A stretch of DNA of 52,646 nucleotides from an uncultured Alistipes sp. (GTDB lineage Bacteria; Bacteroidota; Bacteroidia; Bacteroidales; Rikenellaceae). A program made the translations under genes and the position numbers. Within the stretch, counting starts at the first letter, position 1. Each line of letters opens with the position of its first letter. The stretch is taken from contig CALUNE010000016.1 in NCBI GenBank assembly GCA_944321945.1, forward strand, positions 1 to 52,646. The letters are read 5' to 3'. The notes beneath the pieces were generated by a model, which worked only from the letters and a program-made list of their open reading frames with translations, was not told where the DNA came from and did no database searches. This document shows positions 8,130 through 17,015 of this stretch, piece after piece.

Positions 8130-9857
8130 ATGAAGTGGAATCTCCGCGAACGCATGCAGGACCTCCGTGAGGGGTTTGTGAACGTGGTGCGCCGCCACCC
8201 GCTCGAACTGCTGCTCCTGCTGGCACTGACCGTGACGCTGGTCGTCGATGTCGAACTCCGCCGTGAACCCGACGAGGCCCGTCTTCTGGTGCTGGGGTGG
8301 GGAGCCCTGTTGCTGCTCGTCGTCAACCTCCTCACCGGTCGGAGTGCATGGCACCGCATCTACTGGGTGGCATGGGCTCCGCTCGTGCCGCTGTTCCTCT
8401 GGAAGGGGCTCCCGGAGTGGATCGGGACGGCGCCGGCGGTGATCACGCTGGCCATTCTCACGCCGCTGGCGCTGCTGGCCTGCCGTCGGGCCGTGTCGAA
8501 CGACCGCTTCGTGGCCGATGCACTGGTCTATTTACGGGCGGCGGTGCTCTCCATGCTTTTTGCCTATGTCGCTTACGGCCTTTTTGAAGCGATCCTCTGG
8601 TCGGCGGCCTATATCTTCGGGTTCACCGAAGCCCGCTGGGTTCTGCACCTGACGACGGATCTCTTCCTCGTCACGCAGTTCCTGACGGCTCCGACACTCT
8701 TCCTGATGATGCTCGACCGCTGGGAAGAGGCCCGCATGGGCTCATCGCGCGTCCTGGAGGTGCTGGTGAACTGGATCATCACGCCGGCCGTTATCCTCTA
8801 TGCCGTCATTCTGTATGTCTACCTGCTGAAGATCCTCTTCACGTGGTCGCTGCCCGAGGGCGGCGTGGCCTATCTGGTCTTCGGCTTCACGATTACGACG
8901 CTCGTGGTCAAGGCCCTGCGTCTGCCGCTTGCCAAACGGATCTTCGACGGGTTCTACGACCGTTTCAGCCTCGTGTCGCTGCCCATCGTCGTGTTGTTCT
9001 GGGTCGGAGTGGCCCGCCGTGTCGGCGAGTACGGACTGACCGTGCCGCGCATCTACCTCCTCATCTGCGGCGGAGTGATGACGCTCTGCATCCTGCTGTT
9101 TCTTTCACGCCGCACGGGTCGCTACCTGTGGGTGGTGCTCTTTGCAATGATTGTCTTTGCCGCCGTGGCCTACATCCCGGCGCTGGAGCCCGAACGCGCC
9201 GCCATGCAGTCGCAGACCCGTCGTGTCGAACGCCTGGCCGCCTCGCTCGGACGCCTCGATGCGCAGGGGCATCTTTCGCTTGCGCCCGTCACGCTGGCCG
9301 ATACGGTCCGCCGCGAGGAGTTCCGCGAACTGTACGAGGCGCTGGAGTATGTCGAACGCGACAGCGCCGCCTTTGCGCGCTTCGGATTGCAGACCTCGGA
9401 CGATCTGGTGGACGTGCTCCCCGAGGCGATGCGCGACTACGTGCGCTGGGGCATGCCGGCGGCCGTCAAGGAGATGACGGCGTCGCTGCCCTCCATTGAG
9501 GTCTATTTGCCCCACAATGCCGAGTTCGAGGTCGATCGCGGTTACTCGCGCTGCTATGTCAATCTGACCGTATGGAATCCGGAGAGTTGCTCTTTCGAGA
9601 ACGATACGCTGCGCTTCCTCCTCGGAACGGGGCGCCCCGTGCTGGAGGTTTCGGTGCCGGAGCTTCTGGAAAAACAGCTGGCCGCAAGCGGTTTCGACCC
9701 TTCGACGGGTGCGGAACCCACGCGCGAGCAGGCACTGCGGCTGTTGGACTACCGCGATGAACGTTGCCGGATCCTCTTCGAACAACTGTCGGTCGAACGC
9801 CGCGATTCGGCCGATGTGATCACCTCGCTGTCGGTCCATTCCCTGTGGCTGCGATGA
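8130..9857 (+). CDS. DUF4153-type polytopic membrane protein
   Basis: The 575-residue protein has about ten hydrophobic segments between residues 25 and 350 (for example ELLLLLALTVTLVVDV and WVVLFAMIVFAAVAYIPAL) and a soluble C-terminal part of about 220 residues. The FWVGVARRVGEYGLTVPRIY stretch matches the DUF4153 family as I remember it; its biochemical function is unknown. The downstream metalloprotease gene starts on its ATGA overlap, so the two are translated together. No signal peptide precedes the first membrane segment. A 132-bp gap separates it from rlmB and shows no clear promoter. Confidence 0.75.
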   Translation: MKWNLRERMQDLREGFVNVVRRHPLELLLLLALTVTLVVDVELRREPDEARLLVLGWGALLLLVVNLLTGRSAWHRIYWVAWAPLVPLFLWKGLPEWIGTAPAVITLAILTPLALLACRRAVSNDRFVADALVYLRAAVLSMLFAYVAYGLFEAILWSAAYIFGFTEARWVLHLTTDLFLVTQFLTAPTLFLMMLDRWEEARMGSSRVLEVLVNWIITPAVILYAVILYVYLLKILFTWSLPEGGVAYLVFGFTITTLVVKALRLPLAKRIFDGFYDRFSLVSLPIVVLFWVGVARRVGEYGLTVPRIYLLICGGVMTLCILLFLSRRTGRYLWVVLFAMIVFAAVAYIPALEPERAAMQSQTRRVERLAASLGRLDAQGHLSLAPVTLADTVRREEFRELYEALEYVERDSAAFARFGLQTSDDLVDVLPEAMRDYVRWGMPAAVKEMTASLPSIEVYLPHNAEFEVDRGYSRCYVNLTVWNPESCSFENDTLRFLLGTGRPVLEVSVPELLEKQLAASGFDPSTGAEPTREQALRLLDYRDERCRILFEQLSVERRDSADVITSLSVHSLWLR

Positions 9858-10504
9858 TCGGACGACGTGTCAGAGGGGGCCGATCCTCGGGTGCAGGACG
9901 GCGGGGCACAGCGACCGTTCGCGCGACGCTGGTCGAGGTGCTGGAACATCCGCTGCTGGGCGAGGTGACGCTGGCGCAGTCGCCGCGGGCCCGGCGCATC
10001 TCGATCCGCGTGCGGGCGACGGGAGCCGTTCGGCTCTCGTACCCCTACGGGGTGTCGCGGCAGCGGGCCGTGGCCTTTCTTGAGGAGAAGAGTGCATGGA
10101 TCGTAGCGACGCGCGAACGGGTGGCCGGGCGTTGCGCGGCCCTGCCGCCGCAACTCCCGCCCGCGGAGCAGAAGGCCCGCATCGAGGAGCTGCGCCGGGC
10201 CGCCAAGGCCGATCTTCCGCCGCGTATCGCCGCCCTCTCGGCCGCCACCGGCCTGACGTACGCCGCGCTGACGATCCGCGCTTCGCGCACGCGCTGGGGC
10301 AGCTGTTCGGGACGCAACCGCATCTCGCTGAGTCTCTTTCTGATGTCGCTGCCCGAACACCTGCGCGATTTTGTCATCCTGCACGAACTCTGTCATACGG
10401 TCCATCACAACCATTCGCCGCGGTTCCATGCGTTGCTGGACCGTCTGACCGGCGGCCGCGAAAAGGAGCTCAATCGCGAGTTGCGCCGCTATGCCGTGCC
10501 TTGA
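9854..10504 (+). CDS. YgjP-like (DUF45) zinc metallopeptidase
   Basis: The 216-residue protein ends in the DUF45/YgjP pattern: SRTRWGSCSGRNRISLS followed by the zinc site VILHELCHTVHHNHSPRF, with the HExxH-type motif HELCH near residue 177 and a third His in HNHSPRFH. The family is related to SprT/WSS1 proteases. The physiological substrate is not known. The ATG at 9854 overlaps the stop of the membrane-protein gene (ATGA); the open frame runs further upstream but only inside that gene. There is no signal peptide, so it is probably cytosolic. Confidence 0.85.
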   Translation: MIGRRVRGGRSSGAGRRGTATVRATLVEVLEHPLLGEVTLAQSPRARRISIRVRATGAVRLSYPYGVSRQRAVAFLEEKSAWIVATRERVAGRCAALPPQLPPAEQKARIEELRRAAKADLPPRIAALSAATGLTYAALTIRASRTRWGSCSGRNRISLSLFLMSLPEHLRDFVILHELCHTVHHNHSPRFHALLDRLTGGREKELNRELRRYAVP

Positions 10505-10532
10505 GCCGGCTCTTCGCCGGTCGTCGGACCTC

Positions 10533-10569
10533 AAAAAAAGGGCGCCCGTCCTCAGAGACGGGCGCCCTT
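10533..10569 (-). terminator. Strong intrinsic terminator
   Basis: AAGGGCGCCCGTC and GACGGGCGCCCTT form a near-perfect 13-bp GC-rich stem around a 6-nt loop. On the minus strand it is followed by seven T, ending the lipoprotein operon; the plus-strand metalloprotease gene converges on it from the other side. Confidence 0.85.
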
Positions 10570-10593
10570 CGCGTGTTTGAGCCGTACGGCGGC

Positions 10594-12072
10594 CTATTCG
10601 TAGATCAGCGTATACGAAGTCTTGCTGCTGGCGTCGAAGTGTTGGAAGTTGGGGTCCTTGCCGTTGGCAACCTCCCAGTCGATCTTGGTGACGTAACCCT
10701 CCTCGTCGAACTGATAGGTGATGCCCGGCGTCGAGCCGTCCATCTCCGTGATGGTGGCGGGGAGTGCCGTCGAGGGGGTTCCGGCCAGGTTCAGCAGGAT
10801 GGCTGCCAGATGGTCGGCCTCGATGATGTTGATCGTCTGCACGCCGAAGATCAGCTTGGCGATGTCGATGCCGAAGATCGCGTTCTGCTGCGGCGCGGCA
10901 TCGTAGGTGAATATCGAGTTGCCCTCGCTGCCCGTGAATTTGCCGGCATCGTAGGCCAGCGTCATGTAGGCGCTGTTGTCGACGGCGAAGTTCACACCGC
11001 TCCACAGCCCCTGGGCGTCATAGGCCCAGACGTAGTTGACGTCGCGCTTCTCGTAGGAGACGGCCGACTGATCGACGCGGCCGTTGTTCAGCGTCCAGGC
11101 GAACGAACGCATGCCGTCGGTACCCTCTTCGAACTTCTGGTTGGTGGCCGAGATCCGGTCGCCGTCCACCGTGAAGGCGAACCAGTCGGATTCCGCCTCG
11201 TCGTACATGCCCTTCATCTTGGAGCCCGCAGGATTGCCCGAGGCATCATACGTGAAGGAGTAGGAGGCCGTGGTGACGGTGGGGTCGAATGCACCATACG
11301 ATATGTACATCTCGGCATACGCCTGTGCCGTAGCCTCGTCCATGGGCATACCCTGATTCTTCGAGTCTTCGATGAGGAACTGGGCGAGTTCTTCCACCGT
11401 AACCTCTTCGCACTCGATGGCGGAGGTGACCGAGACGCTCTTCAACCGTTTGTAGACGGCGGCCGGGACAGCCTCGGCCAGGGTCCATTCGTCGTTGCCC
11501 TGCGTGAGGATCACGTCGTACGAACCGGCGGCCGTACCGCTCGGGATGGTGCACTCCACGCCGTTGCTCGAGAGTGCGACGGTGAGTTCGGTGCGCTCCT
11601 GATCGGCCGTATTCCGCAGCACGATACCCATCTCCTGCGTGAAGCCCAGACCGGCGATTTCGAGCGTTTCATTGAGCCGGATGGCGCTCGGCACCACTAC
11701 GTTCAGCACGGGATTCTCCTTGACGGGAGCCACGGTGAGCGTCACCTGTCCGATCTCCCACGTGCCGTCCTGATGCAGCACGACCGTATAGGAGCCCTCC
11801 TTGAGCGTTGCGGGAACGGTTCCCGTAAATCCCGAGGCCGTAATTTCGGGATCTTCGAGCGGCGTCTCGACCCCCGCCGCATCGCGCAGTGCGACTTCGG
11901 CCGTGGCGGCGAAGCCCTGACCCGTGATGGTCATCGTGCCGCCGATCTCGGCCGTGGCCGGAACGCTGCACTCGACCGGAGCGGCCGGTCCTTGGTCATC
12001 ATCCTCGTTGGTGCATGCCGGAGTGAGCGTCATTGCGCACCCTGCCAGCAGTAAGAGCCATAATTTTTTCAT
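10594..12072 (-). CDS. Putative surface lipoprotein with TIG-like repeats
   Basis: The 492-residue protein has a lipoprotein signal peptide with Cys20 followed by TNEDDD, an acidic stretch resembling the Bacteroidota lipoprotein export signal, so it is probably exposed on the cell surface. Two immunoglobulin-like IPT/TIG-type units follow: SVPATAEIGGTMTITGQGF near residue 40 and VPSAIRLNETLEIAGLGF near 130. The rest, from about residue 220, is rich in aromatic beta strands (YSFTYDASGNP, YVWAYDAQGLW, ITYQFDEEGYVTKIDW) like the YD-type DUF4595 fold. It is the last gene of the sigma/FecR/SusCD unit, 56 bp after a TlpA gene and just before a terminator. A ligand-binding or adhesion role is inferred; no enzyme motif is visible. 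Confidence 0.7.
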   Translation of the reverse strand: MKKLWLLLLAGCAMTLTPACTNEDDDQGPAAPVECSVPATAEIGGTMTITGQGFAATAEVALRDAAGVETPLEDPEITASGFTGTVPATLKEGSYTVVLHQDGTWEIGQVTLTVAPVKENPVLNVVVPSAIRLNETLEIAGLGFTQEMGIVLRNTADQERTELTVALSSNGVECTIPSGTAAGSYDVILTQGNDEWTLAEAVPAAVYKRLKSVSVTSAIECEEVTVEELAQFLIEDSKNQGMPMDEATAQAYAEMYISYGAFDPTVTTASYSFTYDASGNPAGSKMKGMYDEAESDWFAFTVDGDRISATNQKFEEGTDGMRSFAWTLNNGRVDQSAVSYEKRDVNYVWAYDAQGLWSGVNFAVDNSAYMTLAYDAGKFTGSEGNSIFTYDAAPQQNAIFGIDIAKLIFGVQTINIIEADHLAAILLNLAGTPSTALPATITEMDGSTPGITYQFDEEGYVTKIDWEVANGKDPNFQHFDASSKTSYTLIYE

Positions 12073-12128
12073 GGTTTCAGATTTTAAGAGTTAAACAAGA
12101 GAATAAGAGAATGTTGAAATTGGGGTTT

Positions 12129-13487
12129 TCAGAGGTCTTTCAGTTTTTCGAGGTACTCGACCACGCCGTCGGACGAGGGGCGCAACATGTCGGCCTGGAC
12201 GATGTGCCCCTGCTTGTCCAGCAGGATGAAGTGCGGAATCCCCTCCACGCCGTAATCGGCGGCGAAACTGCTCGCGGGGTCGAGCCGCAGCTGCAGTCCC
12301 GGAAGCTGCTCCTCGTCGAGAGCCTTCTCCCAGGCCGTGCGATCCTCGTCGACCGAGAGCCCGACGAAGAGAATTCCGCGTCCGGCGAAGCGTTCGGCGA
12401 GACGTTTCAGATGCGGCGCCTCACGTTTGCAGGGTCCGCACCACGAGGCCCAGAGGTCGATATAGAGGTACTTCCCGCGCAGGTCGGCCAGCGTGTAGCT
12501 GCGGCCTTCGCGGTCCGTGGCCGTGAAGTCGGGCGAGGGGCGTCCGGTGGCCGTCAGGTCGTGACGGGCGATCTCGGCGCGGTAGTCGGCCGCCATCTGC
12601 GGATCGGTCAGGTAGGTGTTGGCCAGATTCTGCAGCTCGGCGGTGTTGCGGATCCCTTCGGTCTGGAGATACTCGAGGGCCAGCGACCGCAGCATGGTCT
12701 GCTGTACGCGGCCCTGCGGGAAGCGCTCGCCGAAGTAGCGCATCGTGGCCACCGTGCGGTCGTACGAACTGTCGAGCGCGGCTCCCTCGTCGCGCAGCAG
12801 CAGCGGAATGCCGAAACGCAGGAAATCGCGGTATTCGGCCGCATCGGCCAGCTCTTCGTGGTCGACGATCAGCGTGCGGACCGAATCCGTCAGGGCTTCA
12901 CCGACGCGGAAGGTCGTGTCGCCGGTCATCATCCGGTGGCCCATTTCGTAGACCAGCATCGGCTGGGCGTAGGCGTAGCGCAGCCGCAGCCGCTCGATGC
13001 GGGCGAAGTCGGGGCAGAGCGAATCCAGTCCGCGGGCTTCGAGCAGGCGGACGATGTCGGCCTCGCGCTGCCGCAGTCCACGGGCAAACTCCTCCCACGA
13101 GACCTCGTAGGAGGGCCCTTCGGGGAGGGTCGTCGTGCGCAGATAGTCGTTGGCGGCGCGGTTCGTCCCCTCGACCGTGAGGCTCTCGGCGAAGTGCAGC
13201 CCGTCGAAACGTGCCGTGGCACCGTCACCCCGCGAGAGGAAGACGGGACACATCTGCTCGCCGTAGACGAGTTGTCCGTAGAGGCATTCGACCCCGGGCA
13301 GCGTCAGCGTCGCACGTCCGTGCTTGTCGAGTTCGACGGTGTAGCCGGTCGTGCGGTCGACGAGCAGGCCGACGTTCGAGAGGGTCGGGTTGGTCACCTC
13401 GATGCGGAGCGTCGTTGCGTCGGGTTGCCGCGAGGTGCAGGCTCCGGCCACGAACGCCAGCAGTGCAATGATTGTCAATCTCTTCAT
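12129..13487 (-). CDS. TlpA-family thioredoxin-fold lipoprotein (CGPC)
   Basis: The 452-residue lipoprotein (lipobox ...VAGAC at Cys17) has a short N-terminal beta domain resembling DUF4369, a helical middle of about 200 residues and a C-terminal TlpA/ResA-like thioredoxin domain. The active site is WASWCGPC with Cys350 and Cys353, and a likely cis-Pro lies in EGIPHFILLD. Such proteins reduce or isomerise disulfides of periplasmic clients. The residues after the lipid Cys (TSRQPDATT) lack an acidic export signal, so it probably faces the periplasm. It begins 6 bp after a second TlpA gene, forming a tandem pair with a different active-site dipeptide. Confidence 0.88.
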   Translation of the reverse strand: MKRLTIIALLAFVAGACTSRQPDATTLRIEVTNPTLSNVGLLVDRTTGYTVELDKHGRATLTLPGVECLYGQLVYGEQMCPVFLSRGDGATARFDGLHFAESLTVEGTNRAANDYLRTTTLPEGPSYEVSWEEFARGLRQREADIVRLLEARGLDSLCPDFARIERLRLRYAYAQPMLVYEMGHRMMTGDTTFRVGEALTDSVRTLIVDHEELADAAEYRDFLRFGIPLLLRDEGAALDSSYDRTVATMRYFGERFPQGRVQQTMLRSLALEYLQTEGIRNTAELQNLANTYLTDPQMAADYRAEIARHDLTATGRPSPDFTATDREGRSYTLADLRGKYLYIDLWASWCGPCKREAPHLKRLAERFAGRGILFVGLSVDEDRTAWEKALDEEQLPGLQLRLDPASSFAADYGVEGIPHFILLDKQGHIVQADMLRPSSDGVVEYLEKLKDL

Positions 13488-13493
13488 GGTTTG

Positions 13494-14660
13494 TTATTTC
13501 GGTTGTTGTTCATACCTGGATTCGAGTTCGGCGCCCAGCCATCCGCCGCGGGCGTCGAGCCGCAGGATCCGGCCCCGGTCGTCGACCAGGATGGAGGTCG
13601 GCACGGAGCCCGTCTCGAAAGCCCGGAAGCTCTCGCGCGCCGCATCGTTGAACTGCCGCCAGGGCATCTTTTCCTGAGCGAGGGCCTGCATCCAGTCGTC
13701 GCGTTTCGTGTCGATCGAGATGCCGACGATATCGAAGCCCGCGTCGTGATAGCGGGCATAGGCCTCCCGCAGATAGGGGATGTCGTCGCGGCACGGCGAG
13801 CACCACGAGGCCCACACCTCCACGAGGGTCACGCACCCCGGACGCAACAACTCCGTGAGACGGTGCTGTGCCCCCTGCGAATCGGTCACCGGGAAGTCCG
13901 GGAGCGGTTCGCCGACGAGCATCCGTTTCGTGCGGATCCGCTCTTCGAGCCGGCGTCCCGGCGCCGACGTGCGCAGCGTTGGAACAAGCCCCTCGAACAG
14001 CGTCGAGAGCGTGTCGCGGGCCGGAGCGGCCGGATGGTCGAGCACCTCGCCCAGCAGGCTGAGGCTCACGCCCGATGCCGGATGGCTGGCGATGTAGTCG
14101 ATCTTGCGGCGGAGGATCTGCGTGTCGAGCTGCGTGAGGCGGCGGGCCAGTTCGATTCCCCCGCGGCGGTCCGACTGATGGTAGAACGTCGGGACGTACC
14201 GGTCGAAGAGGCGTCCATATTCATCGTTGAGCGGCGCCAGTTCGCGGCGGAACTCCTGCAGAGCCTCCTGCGAGGCGCCTCCCGTGAGGGTGAAATGCGG
14301 TTCCCGGCCCCGCGTGTCGCAGCGGACCGTGACCTGCGTGCTGTCGAGCAGCACGTCGAACGTCACCCGTGTGCGGCGCGACGTGCGGTCGTTCGGGTCG
14401 AGGTAGATGACGCCCCGACAGCGGCGCGGCGCGGCCAGTTCGCCTTCGAGGCGGAAGCGTCCGTCGGCGATCCGCGTACTGTCAATCGCCTCGTCGCGGC
14501 CGCCGTCCACGGCGTAGAGAACCACGCTCTTCCCCTCCCACACTTCGGGCACCTCGCCCTGAAGCGTGAATCCGCGCTGGCGACCGCAGGCCGTGACGAG
14601 CGTCGCGGCGGTCAGCAGCAGAAGGGCCTTTTGCAGAATCGGTTTTTTCATGGCAGTCAT
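13494..14660 (-). CDS. TlpA-family thioredoxin-fold lipoprotein (CSPC)
   Basis: The 388-residue protein has a signal peptide with lipobox LVTAC, a DUF4369-like beta domain (FTLQGEVPEVWEGKSVVLYA), a helical linker and a thioredoxin domain with WASWCSPC (Cys287 and Cys290) and the cis-Pro segment SVPTSILVDDRGRI. The mature N-terminus GRQRGF is basic, not acidic, suggesting a periplasm-facing lipoprotein. A second in-frame ATG at 14651 gives MKKPILQK and is an equally good start. It lies 11 bp after the PKD-like lipoprotein gene and 6 bp before its TlpA partner, so the pair is part of the SusCD operon. Confidence 0.88.
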   Translation of the reverse strand: MTAMKKPILQKALLLLTAATLVTACGRQRGFTLQGEVPEVWEGKSVVLYAVDGGRDEAIDSTRIADGRFRLEGELAAPRRCRGVIYLDPNDRTSRRTRVTFDVLLDSTQVTVRCDTRGREPHFTLTGGASQEALQEFRRELAPLNDEYGRLFDRYVPTFYHQSDRRGGIELARRLTQLDTQILRRKIDYIASHPASGVSLSLLGEVLDHPAAPARDTLSTLFEGLVPTLRTSAPGRRLEERIRTKRMLVGEPLPDFPVTDSQGAQHRLTELLRPGCVTLVEVWASWCSPCRDDIPYLREAYARYHDAGFDIVGISIDTKRDDWMQALAQEKMPWRQFNDAARESFRAFETGSVPTSILVDDRGRILRLDARGGWLGAELESRYEQQPK

Positions 14661-14671
14661 GGTTTGGGACC

Positions 14672-16237
14672 TTATTTCAACATTTCGCGGTAGGTGACGT
14701 CGACGATACGCCCCAGTCCCGTATGAACCTCGGGGGTCACGTTACGGAAGTCGCCGTCGGAGTCGAATCCTTCGTAGATGCGCAGCGTGCCGCTTTGCTG
14801 GCGGACGCTTCCGACCACCAGATCGTACGTCCGGTCGAGGTTTTCGTTCTGACGGTAGATGTTGAACTTCATGCAGGTGATCTCCTCGCCCGGGAGCGAG
14901 ATCTGACGGGTCGTCTGGACGGGGGTCTGCGAGAGGTCGACGCCGTAGACCGTCCCGCCGACGGCGTAGTACATCATGCTGCGCAGCGAACTGAAGGCAA
15001 ACTGCGTGGCCTGCGCAATCTCGGGACAGGACGAGAGATCGGCCCAGGCGGCGCGTCCCAGCGCAAAGGCCGGACCGCCCAGATTGACCGCACCCCACAT
15101 CTCGCCCAGCTGCGTGCCGTAGAGTTCGTAACGCGAACCGTCGCGCAGCACCGTGTAGGTGATTCCCGTGCCGGTGTTGTTGGGGTCGTATTTCGTGTTC
15201 TCCATCCAGACGAAATCCATCCCCTGGGGAAAGCGTTCGAAGGCCGTTCCGATGACCGTTCCGCCGTTGTCCATCTCGCCGAGCAGCGTCACCAGGTCGT
15301 TCATCTCGTTGAGTGCCTCGTATCCGCCCACGTCGTTGCTGCGCAGGTTGGGGGCGTAGGCCACGAAGCGTTTGGCGTCCAGATCGTAGAGCATCGAGGC
15401 CGGCACGACGATGTTCTGGGTCGAGATGTTGGTCCCGACGATCGGCGCGGCATGGAACGACGCCTCGGCAATCGGCCCGAAGAGCCCCACACCCACCAGG
15501 CATTCGGCATAGTAGACCTTGCCGTCGGCTACCATCATCTTGGCGGCCGTTACATCGTTGATGGCCTCCGGAGCCGGAATGTCCGAGTTACCCATCTCGT
15601 ACTGCAGGCGATACTCCTCTTTCCATTCGAAGCCGCTGCGGCCCAGACGCGTGGCGCCGTCGCCCGTGAGCAGGTAGTAGAGCGATTCGCCGTCGGCAAA
15701 CTGCGACCACTGGATGCGGTAGGGGTTGTGCAGTTCGGGCATTCCGTTGTCGGCCAGCACGTCGAGGTAGGTTTCGCCCGTCACCCGGGAGACCATGTCC
15801 AGCCGGGCGCGGTTCTCCGTCCCGTCGGCGCAGAGGACCATCCACCCCTCGGAGGTCGATTCGCTCACCTGCAGGTTGTACTCCGCCTGCCAGAAGATCT
15901 CCGTCGCGCGTTCGATCACGCGGAAGAGCAGCCGGTAGCTGCCCGGCAGCAGTTCGACCTCGTAATTCAGATTGCGGGTCTCGGCCAGCAGCGTCATCGT
16001 CGGGTTGTCGTTCTGCGAGAGGGCCCGCCACTGGAAGGCGTAGTCGCTTTCGGGAAAGTCGCCGCCCAGATCGGGGTGCAGCTCCAGCGTCGAGTGGGTC
16101 AACACCGAGAGGTCGGTTTCGATGCCCGTGATGACGGGTTCGTGCAGCTCATGGTAGTCGTAGTTGCCCAGGTCGCCGGCACACGAGGCCAGCAATCCGC
16201 AGGCCCAAGAGGTTATGATCCAGTTTCTGATATTCAT
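14672..16237 (-). CDS. PKD-like family lipoprotein
   Basis: The 521-residue protein has a lipoprotein signal (LLASC, then AGDLGNYDY) and matches the Bacteroidota PKD-like lipoprotein family: an N-terminal Ig/PKD-like region (ITGIETDLSVLTHSTLELHP...YAFQWRAL), the characteristic SEGWMVLCADGTENRARLDMVS motif near residue 130, and a long C-terminal part that looks like a beta-propeller. No catalytic motif is visible. In this family the genes typically travel with SusC, SusD and DUF4843 proteins, as here, which suggests a substrate-binding accessory role at the outer membrane; that role is inferred. Confidence 0.8.
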   Translation of the reverse strand: MNIRNWIITSWACGLLASCAGDLGNYDYHELHEPVITGIETDLSVLTHSTLELHPDLGGDFPESDYAFQWRALSQNDNPTMTLLAETRNLNYEVELLPGSYRLLFRVIERATEIFWQAEYNLQVSESTSEGWMVLCADGTENRARLDMVSRVTGETYLDVLADNGMPELHNPYRIQWSQFADGESLYYLLTGDGATRLGRSGFEWKEEYRLQYEMGNSDIPAPEAINDVTAAKMMVADGKVYYAECLVGVGLFGPIAEASFHAAPIVGTNISTQNIVVPASMLYDLDAKRFVAYAPNLRSNDVGGYEALNEMNDLVTLLGEMDNGGTVIGTAFERFPQGMDFVWMENTKYDPNNTGTGITYTVLRDGSRYELYGTQLGEMWGAVNLGGPAFALGRAAWADLSSCPEIAQATQFAFSSLRSMMYYAVGGTVYGVDLSQTPVQTTRQISLPGEEITCMKFNIYRQNENLDRTYDLVVGSVRQQSGTLRIYEGFDSDGDFRNVTPEVHTGLGRIVDVTYREMLK

Positions 16238-16256
16238 CGTTTTCGCGTTTCGTGGG

Positions 16257-17003
16257 TTAAACGAAGGTCAGCGGGGCGCCCGATTCGTCGAAGGCCCGTT
16301 CGTCGTAGGGCTGGCCGGCATCGCGCAGCCGCTCCTGCGTGCTGACGTAGTTGATCATCGTGCTTTGGATGTACATCCACTTGGCCGAGGAGATCACGCC
16401 CTCTTCGTTGAAATCGGCGCGGGCGATCTCCATTACCTCGCAGATCAGTTCGAACTTCTGCTGCGAGAAGGCGCCGATGAAGATCGTCTGCCAGCCGGCG
16501 GGGGGTGCCGTGAACTGATCCGAGAAGTAGATCGTGTAGCGGACCGTCGAGACGGTGTCGCCCGACTGGATCTGCTCCGTGAAGGGGAGGATGAAACTGT
16601 CGTTCGGGGCGAGTTCGACGACGAGGCGTTTGGTTTCGCTCTTCAGCGCTTCGGTGCGGTGAAGCGTGATCAGGTAGTCGAAGCTGTTGGCGTTGGCCGG
16701 CAGAAGGGCCTCGCCCGAGAGGTCGTAGTCGACCCCCTCGACGGCGTCGGGCGACGTGACGCGCAGATTCACCGCCCGCGGTGTCTGCGACATGCGGCCC
16801 AGCTGCTGGATGCGGACCGGAACCTCCATGTGGTCCGCATCCTCGTAGATGAACGTATAGGAGGCCGTATCGATGAGCAGTCCGTTGTTCTGCTGGTTGT
16901 TGAAGTAGATGCCCTCGATCTCGCCGAAGTGTTCGGGGAGGCTTTCGCGGCATCCGGCGCCCAGCAGCGGCAGGAGCAGAAGAATGAGAATCGAACGTTT
17001 CAT
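16257..17003 (-). CDS. DUF4843 lipoprotein
   Basis: The 248-residue protein has lipobox LLGAGC at Cys18 followed by RESLPEHFGEIEGIYFN, typical of DUF4843 family openings, then Ig-like beta strands (VPVRIQQLGRMSQTPRAVNLRV, VEGVDYDL) and a C-terminal region ending in FDESGAPLTFV. DUF4843 has no assigned function but recurs beside SusCD pairs in Bacteroidota. It lies 12 bp after the SusD gene and 19 bp before the PKD-like gene, so the four genes form one transcription unit. Confidence 0.8.
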   Translation of the reverse strand: MKRSILILLLLPLLGAGCRESLPEHFGEIEGIYFNNQQNNGLLIDTASYTFIYEDADHMEVPVRIQQLGRMSQTPRAVNLRVTSPDAVEGVDYDLSGEALLPANANSFDYLITLHRTEALKSETKRLVVELAPNDSFILPFTEQIQSGDTVSTVRYTIYFSDQFTAPPAGWQTIFIGAFSQQKFELICEVMEIARADFNEEGVISSAKWMYIQSTMINYVSTQERLRDAGQPYDERAFDESGAPLTFV

Positions 17004-17015
17004 GATCGCGCAGGC

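Noticed and set aside
12033-14693. An 886-codon plus-strand open frame across both TlpA genes
   Set aside because: It is rich in Arg, Val, Glu and Gly without motifs, as expected opposite GC-biased coding sequence, and both TlpA frames are convincing.
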